Assembly (NCBI RefSeq): GCF_021922985.1 | Contig: NZ_CP040788.1 | Span: forward strand, 2,666,001 to 2,730,000 | Direction of reading: 5' to 3' | Length of the DNA stretch: 64,000 bases | Source of the DNA: Clavibacter michiganensis subsp. tessellarius | Lineage (GTDB): Bacteria; Actinomycetota; Actinomycetes; Actinomycetales; Microbacteriaceae | Shown: piece after piece, positions 36,101-44,065 of the stretch | How the letters are laid out: each line of letters begins with the position of its first letter | How positions within the stretch are numbered: the first letter of the stretch is position 1 | Translations under genes and position numbers: made by a program | Notes under the pieces: model-generated | Told to the model about the DNA's origin: nothing | Database searches by the model: none | The model's input: the letters and a program-made list of their open reading frames with translations, nothing else

Positions 36101-36125
36101 GAAGTGCAACGGGTCGTTGCACTTC
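36101..36125 (+). terminator. Hairpin after lacZ
   Basis: GAAGTGCAAC-GGGTC-GTTGCACTTC, a perfect 10-bp stem of unusually moderate GC content for this genome, 31 bp after the stop codon and followed by TCGCC. Terminator most likely; an operator is possible. The rest of the 36071-36330 spacer shows only a TAGGCT -10-like element at 36282-36287. Confidence 0.65.
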
Positions 36126-36330
36126 TCGCCGTCGGGTCGACTCGTCACCCATCTCGAGAACCCGGCCTGATCGCGCAACGACCTGTTGGGCACGTGCTCT
36201 GCCGTAGGAGGCCGCGCTCTGGCGGGCTGTCCGGGATCCGCGCGAGCCCCGCACGCCCGGGTGACGCGCATCCGCCGACGCTAGGCTCCATGCGCGCGCA
36301 TGGAACTGATCCGTGCGAGAAGGAGCGAAC

Positions 36331-36903
36331 ATGAGCACCACCTACCGCGTCGGCTACCTCGTCGGCAGCCTGTCGTCCACCTCCATCAACCGGGCCCTGT
36401 CGCTCGCGCTGAAGCGCCTCGGCGCGCAGGCCGGCCTCGAGCTCACCGAGATCCCCATCGCGCCGCTGCCCTTCTACAGCGCCGACATGGACGGGGACTA
36501 CCCCGAGGTCGCGAACGCGTTCAAGGCGCAGATCGCCGACGCCGACGCCGTCCTCATCGTCACGCCCGAGTACAACCGCTCGGTGCCCGGCGTGCTCAAG
36601 AACGCGCTCGACTTCGCGAGCCGCCCCTACGGCGAGAACGCGTTCCAGGGCAAGCCCAGCGCGGTCATCGGCACGTCCATCGGCGCGGTCGGCACGGCCG
36701 TCGCGCAGCAGCACCTCCGCAGCATCCTCTCGTTCCTGGCGTCGCCCGAGCTGTCGCAGCCCGAGGCGTACATCCAGACCACCGAGGGCCTCATCTCGCC
36801 CGAGGGCGCGATCTCGAACGCCGGCACGGAGGAGTTCCTCCTCTCCTGGCTGCAGGCGTTCCACGCGCACATCGAGAAGAACCTGCAGGCCGTCTCCGCG
36901 TAG
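36331..36903 (+). CDS. NADPH-dependent FMN reductase / flavodoxin-like quinone reductase
   Basis: 190 residues from the ATG behind GAAGGAGCG. Flavodoxin-like fold with the phosphate loop GSLSSTSINRALSLALKRL near residue 13 and the signature VTPEYNRSVPGVLKNALDFASRPYGENAFQGKP. GTSIGAVGTAVAQQHLRSIL is also typical of the NADPH_FMN_red (ArsH/ChrR-like) family. Probable cytosolic reductase of flavins, quinones or chromate. Monocistronic between the two sugar clusters and convergent with GH127. Confidence 0.9.
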   Translation: MSTTYRVGYLVGSLSSTSINRALSLALKRLGAQAGLELTEIPIAPLPFYSADMDGDYPEVANAFKAQIADADAVLIVTPEYNRSVPGVLKNALDFASRPYGENAFQGKPSAVIGTSIGAVGTAVAQQHLRSILSFLASPELSQPEAYIQTTEGLISPEGAISNAGTEEFLLSWLQAFHAHIEKNLQAVSA

Positions 36904-36919
36904 TCGGCGAGGGACGACG

Positions 36920-36952
36920 CGAGGGGCCCGGGCGGATCGTCCGGGCCCCTCG
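36920..36952. terminator. Bidirectional terminator between FMN reductase and GH127 genes
   Basis: CGAGGGGCCCGG-N9-CCGGGCCCCTCG, a perfect 12-bp stem, extended by ACGA/TCGT with a small bulge. It begins 17 bp after the FMN reductase stop and ends 14 bp from the end of the minus-strand GH127 gene. Confidence 0.8.
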
Positions 36953-36965
36953 TCGTGCGCGGGGG

Positions 36966-39341
36966 TCAGCGCCGCAGCTGGATCCCGAGCACGTCGCGCG
37001 TGCGCCCGCCCGGCCGCGCGTGAACCGACACCGCGATCGCGCCCGCGGGGGATCCGGCGCGCATGGCGTCGGTGATCCGCACGTCGAGCGCGTCGTCGCC
37101 GACCTCGCCGCCGAGCCCCGCCTCCTCGACCCGCTCGGCCTCGACGCCGCCGACGCGGATCACCTGGCCGACGGGACCCGCATCCGCCGCGGCCCCGGAG
37201 GGCCCGTCGTCGCCGGAACCCGCCCCGATTCCCGCCGCCTCGCGCCGCAGCACCACGCGCACCACGGTCGCCGTATCGGCGGGATCGCGCAGCTCGTACC
37301 CGAACCAGCCGGTCGCGCTCCGCCAGTGCCGCCCGTCGGCGCCGCCCGCGCGCGTGCCCTCGCCGCGGAAGCCGTGGTCGACCTCGGGCTGCTGCTCGCC
37401 GGCGACCACCTCGTCGACCACGTCCGCGTCCGTGCCGGCCGCGTCCATCGCCGCGAGCTCGGCGGCGCGCGCGACCGGGTCGGCCCCCGTGGGCCAGACG
37501 AGCGTGTGCCGCTCGTCGTGGATCCCGGCGAACGGCTCGAGCGCGACCTCCACCCGCTCGCCGCCCCGCCACGCGTCGAGCCGGAACGCGAGCGCGCCGC
37601 GGTCGACGAGCGACACGGCGTCGGCCGGGTCGGCCGCGGTCACCACGGGCGTCCGCTCGAGCGGAACCTCCGGCGCGGGCGACACGTGCCCCATGCGCGA
37701 GTCCTCCGCGAGCGACGTCGCGATCCCGTCCCGGCCGTCGCGGGAGGCCAGCGCGACCGGGCCGTAGCGGAACGACGTCCACGCGGATCCGTCGGGCAGG
37801 CCCTCGGCACGCACCTCCATCCCGAAGCGCACGGACACGACGGCCTCGCCCGCCCAGGTGCGGCGGATCGGCACCCAGGCCGCCCCGGGCACCACGGCCA
37901 CGCGCTCGTCGCCGACGCGCACCTCCATCGACGTCGCCCAGCCCGGCCGCCGGAGCCGCAGCTCCAGGTCGGCGGGCGCGTCCGCCGACATCGTGAGGGT
38001 CGCCTCGCCCGTGCGCGCCACGTCGCCCGCGATGCGCGCCCGGATCCCGCGCGCGGCCCAGTCCAGCTCGGCCGGCACGTAGAGGTCCACGAGCAGCGCG
38101 TCGTCCGTCCGCGCGAAGACCTGCTCGCCGTAGCGCGCGTGGTTCTCCATGCCCGTGCCGACGCAGCACCACATCGACTCGCCCGCGACCGAGTACACGC
38201 GGTGGTGCGCCGGCCGCAGCGACGTGAAGTAGACGAGGCCGCCGTGCTCGGGGTGCTGAGTGGAGAGCACGTGGTCGAGCATCGTGCGCTCGACCTGGTC
38301 GAGGATCGCCGGGTCGCCCGTCCGCGCGAACCGCAGCTTCCCGAGCTCGAGCATGTTGTAGCTGTTGCAGGTCTCCGGCCCCTGCTCGTCGAGCACCATG
38401 GGCGTGAAGTCGCGCGCCGGGTGGAAGTGCTCGCGCACGCTGTTGCCGCCGATCACGACGCTGCGGCGGTCGACGACCGACTCCCAGAACGCGTCCGAGG
38501 CGGCGAGCAGGCGGGCGTCGCCCGTCATCCGCCCGAGCCGCTCGACGCCCGTCACCTTGGGGATCTGCGTGTTGGCGTGCAGCCCGTCGAGCTCGTCGCG
38601 GCCGGCGGCGAGCGGATCCACGAGCGCGCGCTGGGCGAACCGCCGCGCCTCCGCGAGCAGGTCGGCGCGGCCGGTGAGCCCGGCGAGCGTCGCGAACGCG
38701 TCGCACATGCCGCCGTGCTCGGTCGCGAGCATGCCCTCGAACGCGTCGTCGTCGAGGTGCGCGGAGACGCCGAGCCACCAGTCGGCCATGCCCTCCGCCA
38801 TCCGCAGCGCGCGGGCGGATCCGGCGTGCTCGTGCGCGTGCAGCAGCCCGCGGAGCGTCTTGTGCAGGTTGTAGAGCGGCACCCACCTGCCCTCGAGGTC
38901 GAAGGTGTCCGCCTCGATCCGGCCCTCCGCGATGGTGCGGCCGAACTCCCGGCCGTCGGGCACGCCGCCGAGCCAGCCGTCGCCGGCCGCGTCCTGGCAG
39001 CGCTCGAGCACGTCGAGCATGTGCTCGACCCGGGGGAGGAGCCGCGGATCGCCGGTCGCCGCGTGCAGCTGCGCGAGCGCGGAGAGCAGGTGCCCGCCGA
39101 TGTGGCCGTCGAGGCCGATCGCCTCCCAGCTGCCGTACGACGGCACGGGGGAGTCGAGCCCGGCCTCGCGGAGGTAGGGCGCGAGCAGCCGGTCGGGGTC
39201 CATGCGGAGCACGTGCTCGACGTCGGTGAGCTGCGCGTGCCGGAGCGGCCCGTCGCCCAGCCGCACGGCGGAGAGCGGGAACGACCGGGCGGCGCCCGGG
39301 CTGGCGGCGGCGGGGCGCGGGGCGGCGGGGGCGGCGGTCAT
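36966..39341 (-). CDS. Beta-L-arabinofuranosidase, GH127 (DUF1680)
   Basis: 791 residues from the ATG after AGAGGA. Removes beta-L-Araf, for example from hydroxyproline-rich plant glycoproteins (extensins). The zinc and cysteine-nucleophile site is visible: Glu323 and Cys325 in GPETCNSYNML, and Cys392-Cys393 in SMWCCVGTGMENH, in the same arrangement as HypBA1 of Bifidobacterium. GGHLLSALAQLHAATGD and the (alpha/alpha)6-barrel repeats precede them. The C-terminus is beta-rich with a Gly/Asp-rich insert (AAGIGAGSGDDGPSG). No signal peptide. Divergent from a sugar ABC transporter, with shared LacI operators between. Confidence 0.92.
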   Translation of the reverse strand: MTAAPAAPRPAAASPGAARSFPLSAVRLGDGPLRHAQLTDVEHVLRMDPDRLLAPYLREAGLDSPVPSYGSWEAIGLDGHIGGHLLSALAQLHAATGDPRLLPRVEHMLDVLERCQDAAGDGWLGGVPDGREFGRTIAEGRIEADTFDLEGRWVPLYNLHKTLRGLLHAHEHAGSARALRMAEGMADWWLGVSAHLDDDAFEGMLATEHGGMCDAFATLAGLTGRADLLAEARRFAQRALVDPLAAGRDELDGLHANTQIPKVTGVERLGRMTGDARLLAASDAFWESVVDRRSVVIGGNSVREHFHPARDFTPMVLDEQGPETCNSYNMLELGKLRFARTGDPAILDQVERTMLDHVLSTQHPEHGGLVYFTSLRPAHHRVYSVAGESMWCCVGTGMENHARYGEQVFARTDDALLVDLYVPAELDWAARGIRARIAGDVARTGEATLTMSADAPADLELRLRRPGWATSMEVRVGDERVAVVPGAAWVPIRRTWAGEAVVSVRFGMEVRAEGLPDGSAWTSFRYGPVALASRDGRDGIATSLAEDSRMGHVSPAPEVPLERTPVVTAADPADAVSLVDRGALAFRLDAWRGGERVEVALEPFAGIHDERHTLVWPTGADPVARAAELAAMDAAGTDADVVDEVVAGEQQPEVDHGFRGEGTRAGGADGRHWRSATGWFGYELRDPADTATVVRVVLRREAAGIGAGSGDDGPSGAAADAGPVGQVIRVGGVEAERVEEAGLGGEVGDDALDVRITDAMRAGSPAGAIAVSVHARPGGRTRDVLGIQLRR

Positions 39342-39351
39342 CGGGGTCCTC

Positions 39352-39380
39352 TTGACGGGCTGTACATCGATGCACATAAT
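39352..39380 (+). promoter_or_regulatory. Promoter of the second sugar ABC operon
   Basis: TTGACG (39352-39357), exactly 17 bp, then CATAAT (39375-39380): a near-consensus sigma-70-type promoter, unusual in so GC-rich a genome. It fires towards the binding-protein gene, whose ATG lies about 90 bp downstream. Confidence 0.75.
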
Positions 39381-39396
39381 CTAGTACAACGATGTA
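39361..39396. promoter_or_regulatory. Two LacI-type operators on the promoter
   Basis: TGTACATCGATGCACA (39361-39376) and TACAACGATGTA (39385-39396) are palindromes with one mismatch each. Both have the central CpG typical of LacI-family sites and share the ideal form TACATCGATGTA. Their centres are 22 bp apart, about two helical turns. One covers the spacer and -10 box and the other the transcription start, so binding would block initiation. The LacI gene at the end of this operon is the obvious repressor. Confidence 0.75.
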
Positions 39397-39472
39397 GAAG
39401 GCACCAGGGCGGTGCGTGCGGCCACGCGGCCGAGCCCCGACGGGCCGACACGTCACGGACACGAGGAGCGCG

Positions 39473-40759
39473 ATGAAGCGGACCACGACGAGGCTGGCCG
39501 CCGCGGCGACCCTGATGATCACGGGCCTCGCGCTCTCCGGCTGCTCCGCGGGATCCGGCGACGCGGGCGACGGCACCGTGCAGCTCTGGATCCGCGACTA
39601 CGAGAAGGCGCTCGTCGAGCCGCTCGCCGACGCGTACAACGCCACGCACGCGACCCAGGTCGAGATCACGCTCGTGCCGTCGCCGAGCTACGTGCAGAAG
39701 CTCGCGACCTCCATCGCCGGCGGCGACCCGCCGGACGTCGCCGCGCTCGACCTCGTCTTCACGCCGTACTTCGCGCAGGCCGGCGCCCTCGTCGACATCA
39801 CCGACCGGGTCGACGCGCTCGGCTACGCCGACGCCTTCAGCCCGGCGCACGCCTCCGTCTCGTCCTTCGACGACCGCACCTACGCCGTGCCGTTCACGGG
39901 CGACGCCTCGGTGCTCTTCTACAACAAGACCCTCTTCGCCGAGGCCGGGCTCGACCCGGAGGACCCGCCGACGACGCACGCGGAGATCCGCGATGCCGCG
40001 AAGGCCATCACCGCGCTCGGCGACAGCACGTACGGCTACTCCATCCCCGGCGCGTGCGGCGGCTGCCTCATCTTCGGCTTCACGCCGCTGATCTGGGGGA
40101 GCGGCGGCGACGTGCTCACCGCCGACGGCCGCACGGCCACGCTCGACAGCCCTGAGGTGACGGAGGCGCTCGAGCTGATGCGCGGCATGTGGACCGACGG
40201 CAGCATGCCGTCCCTCGCCCGCACCGACGCCGGCCCCAACACCGCGACCGCGTTCCAGCAGGGCAACGTCGGGATGATCGCCGACGGCACCGCCACCATG
40301 GGCGCGCTCGTCGCGGGCGGCCAGGTCGACTTCGGCGTCACCCCGCTGCCCGGGAAGGACGGCGGATCCGCGTCCTTCGGCGGCGGCGACACCCTCGCCA
40401 TCCTCGAGGGCTCGGACGACGTCGACGCGGCGTGGGAGTTCGTGGAGTGGGCGACGGGCGACGAGGCGCAGACGATCCTCGCCGAGCAGTCGGTCGTGCC
40501 CATCCGCACCGACCTCCTGGACGAGGTCTACGTGCCGCAGGATCCGCGCTACGCCGTGTTCGCGGACGCCCTGCGCGTCGGCCACGTGCCCTTCAGCCCG
40601 GTCGAGAACGAGCTGTTCAACGACAACAACGGGGTCTGGGTCAACCTGATCTCGCAGTCCGTGTTCGGCGGCGGCATCGACGACGCGCAGCGCGAGGCCC
40701 AGGCCGACGCGCAGCGCATCCTCGACTCCGTCGTCTACGTCGAGGAGGACGAGAAGTGA
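39473..40759 (+). CDS. Sugar ABC transporter solute-binding lipoprotein (second system)
   Basis: 428 residues from the ATG behind GAGGAGCG; an earlier in-frame ATG overlaps the regulatory leader. Signal peptide with lipobox LSGC. Family 1 features: GTVQLWIRDYEKALVEPLADAYN, GGDPPDVAALDLVFTPYFAQAGALVDITD, YAVPFTGDASVLFYNKTLFAEAGLDP and DAAWEFVEWATGDEAQ. It likely binds arabinofuranose-containing oligosaccharides, judged from the divergent GH127 gene. Confidence 0.93.
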   Translation: MKRTTTRLAAAATLMITGLALSGCSAGSGDAGDGTVQLWIRDYEKALVEPLADAYNATHATQVEITLVPSPSYVQKLATSIAGGDPPDVAALDLVFTPYFAQAGALVDITDRVDALGYADAFSPAHASVSSFDDRTYAVPFTGDASVLFYNKTLFAEAGLDPEDPPTTHAEIRDAAKAITALGDSTYGYSIPGACGGCLIFGFTPLIWGSGGDVLTADGRTATLDSPEVTEALELMRGMWTDGSMPSLARTDAGPNTATAFQQGNVGMIADGTATMGALVAGGQVDFGVTPLPGKDGGSASFGGGDTLAILEGSDDVDAAWEFVEWATGDEAQTILAEQSVVPIRTDLLDEVYVPQDPRYAVFADALRVGHVPFSPVENELFNDNNGVWVNLISQSVFGGGIDDAQREAQADAQRILDSVVYVEEDEK

Positions 40760-41712
40760 CCGCACCCGTGATCACCCGGCTGGAGGGCGCCGTCGCGTCC
40801 CCGGCCCCGGCCCGCAGCGCGGTGCGCGACCGCGGCGGCATGGCGAGGAGGCGGCGCCGCACCGGGATCCTCCTGGTGCTGCCGGCCGTCGTCATGCTCG
40901 TCACGTTCTTCATCTGGCCGCTGATGCGCACCGTCGCCATGTCGACGTACACGTGGCCGCTCCTCGGCAACCGCGCCTTCACGGGCCTCGCGAACTACGT
41001 CGAGGCGTTCCAGGACGCCGCGTTCCTCAAGGCCGTCGGCTTCACGCTCGTCTACACGGCGGTCGTGACCCCGGTGCTCCTCGTGGTCGGGTTCGCGCTC
41101 GTGCTCCTCATCCAGCGCCGCACGCGCACGGCCCGCGTCTTCCAGTCGATCTTCTTCCTGCCGGTGGTGGTGGGCCTCGCCTCCGCGAGCTACCTCTTCC
41201 TCTTCATGTGGCAGCCGGTGATCGGGCCGACCATGACGGCGCTCGCCGGGCTCGGCCTCGTCGACGTGTCGACGAACATGTTCGGCGGGCCGGTGACCGC
41301 GTTCCTCGTGGTCGTGAGCATGGTCGCGTGGAAGTCGGCGGGACTGCAGATGCTGCTGCTGCTCTCGGGCTTCCAGTCGATCCCGCAGGAGGTGAACGAG
41401 GCGGCCGAGGTGGACGGGTCCACCCGCTGGCAGCGCTTCGTCTACATCACCCTGCCGCTGCTGCGGCCGACCCTCGCGCTCGTGCTGGTGTTCAGCGTGG
41501 CCGGGTCGCTGCTGGCGTTCGACCAGTTCTACATCATGACCGCGGGCGGGCCGGACAACGGCACCATCACGGCGGTCTACGAGATCTACCGCTCCTCGTT
41601 CATCCGGCTCGACCTCGGCTACGGGGCCGCGCTCTCCATCATCCTCATGGTCGTCCTCGGCCTCGTCAGCGCAGCCCAGATGCTGCTCCTCCGGAACTCG
41701 GACCACGCATGA
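40756..41712 (+). CDS. Sugar ABC transporter permease (MalF type, second system)
   Basis: 318 residues, GTG start in a GTGA overlap with the binding-protein gene. Cytoplasmic basic N-terminus, then six membrane helices (TGILLVLPAVVMLVTFFIWPLM is the first). The EAA loop is NEAAEVDGSTRWQRFVYITLPLLRPT. TAGGPDNGTITAVYEIYRSSFI is typical of sugar permeases. Confidence 0.93.
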   Translation: MTAPVITRLEGAVASPAPARSAVRDRGGMARRRRRTGILLVLPAVVMLVTFFIWPLMRTVAMSTYTWPLLGNRAFTGLANYVEAFQDAAFLKAVGFTLVYTAVVTPVLLVVGFALVLLIQRRTRTARVFQSIFFLPVVVGLASASYLFLFMWQPVIGPTMTALAGLGLVDVSTNMFGGPVTAFLVVVSMVAWKSAGLQMLLLLSGFQSIPQEVNEAAEVDGSTRWQRFVYITLPLLRPTLALVLVFSVAGSLLAFDQFYIMTAGGPDNGTITAVYEIYRSSFIRLDLGYGAALSIILMVVLGLVSAAQMLLLRNSDHA

Positions 41713-42623
41713 GCGCCTCCGCCCCCGCCCGCCCCGCCTCCTCCGCCGACGCGCACGCCGCGGGCGCGTCCCCGGCCCGCGCCGGCCGCGACCGCGACGC
41801 CCGCGGCCTCGGCGCCGTCCGCGCCTCCATGCCGCGCCTCGCCTGGTACGTCGCGTGCGGCTGCGTCGCGCTCCTCTTCCTCTACCCGCTCGGGATCATG
41901 CTGGGCACCGCGCTCACGGCGCAGGACGGGTCGGTCGGGCTCGGCAACCTGCAGCGGCTGCTCACGCCCACCGGCGGGCTCGACCTCGTGACGAGCCTCC
42001 GCAACAGCGTCGTCGTGTCGCTGCTGGTGACGGCGCTCACGGTCGTGGTCTCGACGCTGGCGGGCTACGCGTTCGCTCGGCTGCCGTTCCGGGGGAGCGA
42101 CCTCGTGTTCTTCCTGGTGCTGATCACGTTCATGATCCCGTTCCAGGCGATCATCACGCCGCTGTTCCTGACGCTCATCGAGCTCGACCTCGACAACAGC
42201 CTCGTCGGCCTCTCGCTCGTGCTCGCGACCTTCAACCTGCCGTTCGGGATCTTCCTCATGCGGAACTCGTTCGCCGCCGTGCCGGCGAGCCTCGAGGAGG
42301 CCGCGCTCATCGACGGGAACACGCCGCTGCAGGCGATGCGCCGGGTGATGCTGCCCATCGCGATCCCCGGCGTCGTCTCGACCGCGCTCCTCACCTTCTT
42401 CTCGGCGTGGAACGACTTCTTCGCGACGCTCATCCTCATCACCGACCAGAGCCTGTACACGCTGCCGGTGAGCCTCAACATCCTGTCGGCCGGGCAGAAC
42501 AACACGGTCGACTGGGGTCTGATGCAGACGGGCGTCGCCGTGACGGTGATCCCCTGCGTCGTGCTCTACCTGCTGCTGCAGCGGTACTACGTGGCCGGCC
42601 TCATCAGCGGCGCGGTGAAGTAG
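41709..42623 (+). CDS. Sugar ABC transporter permease (MalG type, second system)
   Basis: 304 residues, ATGA overlap with the preceding permease. A 40-residue A/R-rich N-terminus precedes six membrane helices (LAWYVACGCVALLFLYPLGIMLG is the first). The EAA loop is LEEAALIDGNTPLQAMRRVMLPIAIPG, and FFSAWNDFFATLILI matches MalG-type permeases. As in the first system, no ATPase gene follows. Confidence 0.93.
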   Translation: MSASAPARPASSADAHAAGASPARAGRDRDARGLGAVRASMPRLAWYVACGCVALLFLYPLGIMLGTALTAQDGSVGLGNLQRLLTPTGGLDLVTSLRNSVVVSLLVTALTVVVSTLAGYAFARLPFRGSDLVFFLVLITFMIPFQAIITPLFLTLIELDLDNSLVGLSLVLATFNLPFGIFLMRNSFAAVPASLEEAALIDGNTPLQAMRRVMLPIAIPGVVSTALLTFFSAWNDFFATLILITDQSLYTLPVSLNILSAGQNNTVDWGLMQTGVAVTVIPCVVLYLLLQRYYVAGLISGAVK

Positions 42624-42700
42624 GGCCGACGCCCGACCCGCGTGCGAGGCTGGGGCGGCGCGCGGCGACCCGGACCGCGCACGGACACGAGGGGGAGCGC

Positions 42701-43720
42701 ATGGCGGCGACCATGAGCGACGTCGCGCGCGCCGCGGGCGTCTCCATCAAGACCGTCAGCAACTACTTCAACGGCTACCCCTACATGCGCGACGGGACGC
42801 GGGCGCGGATCGAGGCGGCCGTCGCCGAGCTCGGCTACCGGATGAACGTCTCGGCGCGGAACCTGCGCTCCGGCCGGTCGCGCATGATCGCGCTCGTGAT
42901 CCCCGAGCTCGACAGCGCGTACCTCGCGCCGCTCGCGCAGGACGTGATCGACGCGGCGGACGAGCTCGGCCTCAGCGTGCTCGTCGAGACGACGGCGGGG
43001 CGGCGCGACCGCGAGATCGGCGCGCTCTCGGGCCTGCACCGCCAGGTGCTCGACGGCGTGATCTACGAGCCGCTCGCCCTGCACCAGGAGGACGCGGACC
43101 TCATCGACCTGAACGTGCCGCTCGTGATGATCGGCCAGCGCTTCCTCGAGGGCCTCGCCGACCAGGTGCTCATCGCCGACCGGGACGCCGCCCGCGCCGC
43201 GGTCGCGCACCTCGTCGAGACGGGGCGGCGGCGGATCGCGCTCGTCGGCGTGCGGGACGCCGACGAGCCGACGGGCGCCGCGCTCCGGCAGCGCGGCGCC
43301 GAGGACGCGCTCGCCGCGGCCGGCATCCCGCTCGACCCGCGCCTCCAGGTGGATCCCGGCCCCTGGCGCCGCGAGGCCGGCGCCGCCGCGATGGCCCGCC
43401 TCCTCGACGACGGCGTCGAGCTCGACGCCGTGTTCGGCTTCAATGACTCGCTCGCGCTCGGCGCCCAGTGGACGCTGCAGGAGCGCGGCATCCGCGTGCC
43501 CGAGGACGTGGCCGTCGCGGGGCTCGACGACACGGAGGACTCCCGCTTCGCGCAGCCGCCGCTCACCACCGTGTCTCCCGGCCGCCGGGCCATCGCGCGC
43601 CGGGCGGTCGCGATGCTGGCCGAGCGGATCGAGCGCGGTGCGGACGCGGGAGCCTTCCGCTCCGAGACGATGGGCTTCGAGCTCATCGTGCGCGGGTCGA
43701 CGGTGGCGCGCGGGCGCTGA
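42701..43720 (+). CDS. LacI-family transcriptional regulator
   Basis: 339 residues from the ATG after GAGGGGGAGCGC. The helix-turn-helix MSDVARAAGVSIKTVSNYFNGYPYMRDGTRARIEAAVAELGYRMN is followed by the hinge ARNLRSGRSRMI, whose Leu inserts into CpG-centred operators. A periplasmic-binding-like sensor domain ends with NDSLALGAQWTLQERGIRVPEDVAVAGLDDTEDSRFAQPPLTTV. It is placed 77 bp after the permease genes it probably controls, through the two CATCGATG-type operators upstream of the operon. Confidence 0.94.
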   Translation: MAATMSDVARAAGVSIKTVSNYFNGYPYMRDGTRARIEAAVAELGYRMNVSARNLRSGRSRMIALVIPELDSAYLAPLAQDVIDAADELGLSVLVETTAGRRDREIGALSGLHRQVLDGVIYEPLALHQEDADLIDLNVPLVMIGQRFLEGLADQVLIADRDAARAAVAHLVETGRRRIALVGVRDADEPTGAALRQRGAEDALAAAGIPLDPRLQVDPGPWRREAGAAAMARLLDDGVELDAVFGFNDSLALGAQWTLQERGIRVPEDVAVAGLDDTEDSRFAQPPLTTVSPGRRAIARRAVAMLAERIERGADAGAFRSETMGFELIVRGSTVARGR

Positions 43721-43787
43721 TCCGGCCGTCGACGCCCGCCGCTCACGGGGATCGTGCCGTCGGCGACGTCTCGGCAGGGTCGTCGCC

Positions 43788-43955
43788 ATGGATCGGAAGC
43801 CCATCCCCCTCGGGGTCGCGGTGATGGTGCCGCTCCTGCTCGCGGCGGTCTGCTTCTCGCTGATCCGCTCCGCCTGGGCGATTCCCGTCTACGGCGTCCT
43901 CGTGATCGGCCTCGCCGTGGTCTACCGCGTGACGTCCCGGCGACCACGGCGATAG
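43788..43955 (+). CDS. Very small two-helix membrane protein
   Basis: 55 residues: MDRKPIPLGVAVMVPLLLAAVCFSLIRSAWAIPVYGVLVIGLAVVYRVTSRR, given here as its two helices (about residues 9-26 and 29-46) and a basic end. The ATG lies 7 bp after CAGGGT, a weak -10-like element, and has no ribosome site. Composition and third-position GC support coding; function unknown. Confidence 0.55.
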   Translation: MDRKPIPLGVAVMVPLLLAAVCFSLIRSAWAIPVYGVLVIGLAVVYRVTSRRPRR

Positions 43956-43992
43956 GCCCGCCCGGTGGTGGAGGCGGGGTCGAGCCGCCCAG

Positions 43993-44013
43993 TGAGGTAA
44001 GGCTATGCTTACC
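43993..44013 (+). promoter_or_regulatory. DtxR/IdeR-type iron box
   Basis: The element contains the perfect inverted repeat GGTAAG-N6-CTTACC (43996-44013). It matches the 19-bp DtxR/IdeR consensus at 14 positions by eye. It lies 52 bp before the siderophore-binding-protein ATG, so the transporter should be repressed when iron is plentiful. Confidence 0.8.
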
Positions 44014-44065
44014 CGCGGCCCGGGCTCCCCGCCGGGCCGACGCCGGCCTCGACCCCAGGAGACCC

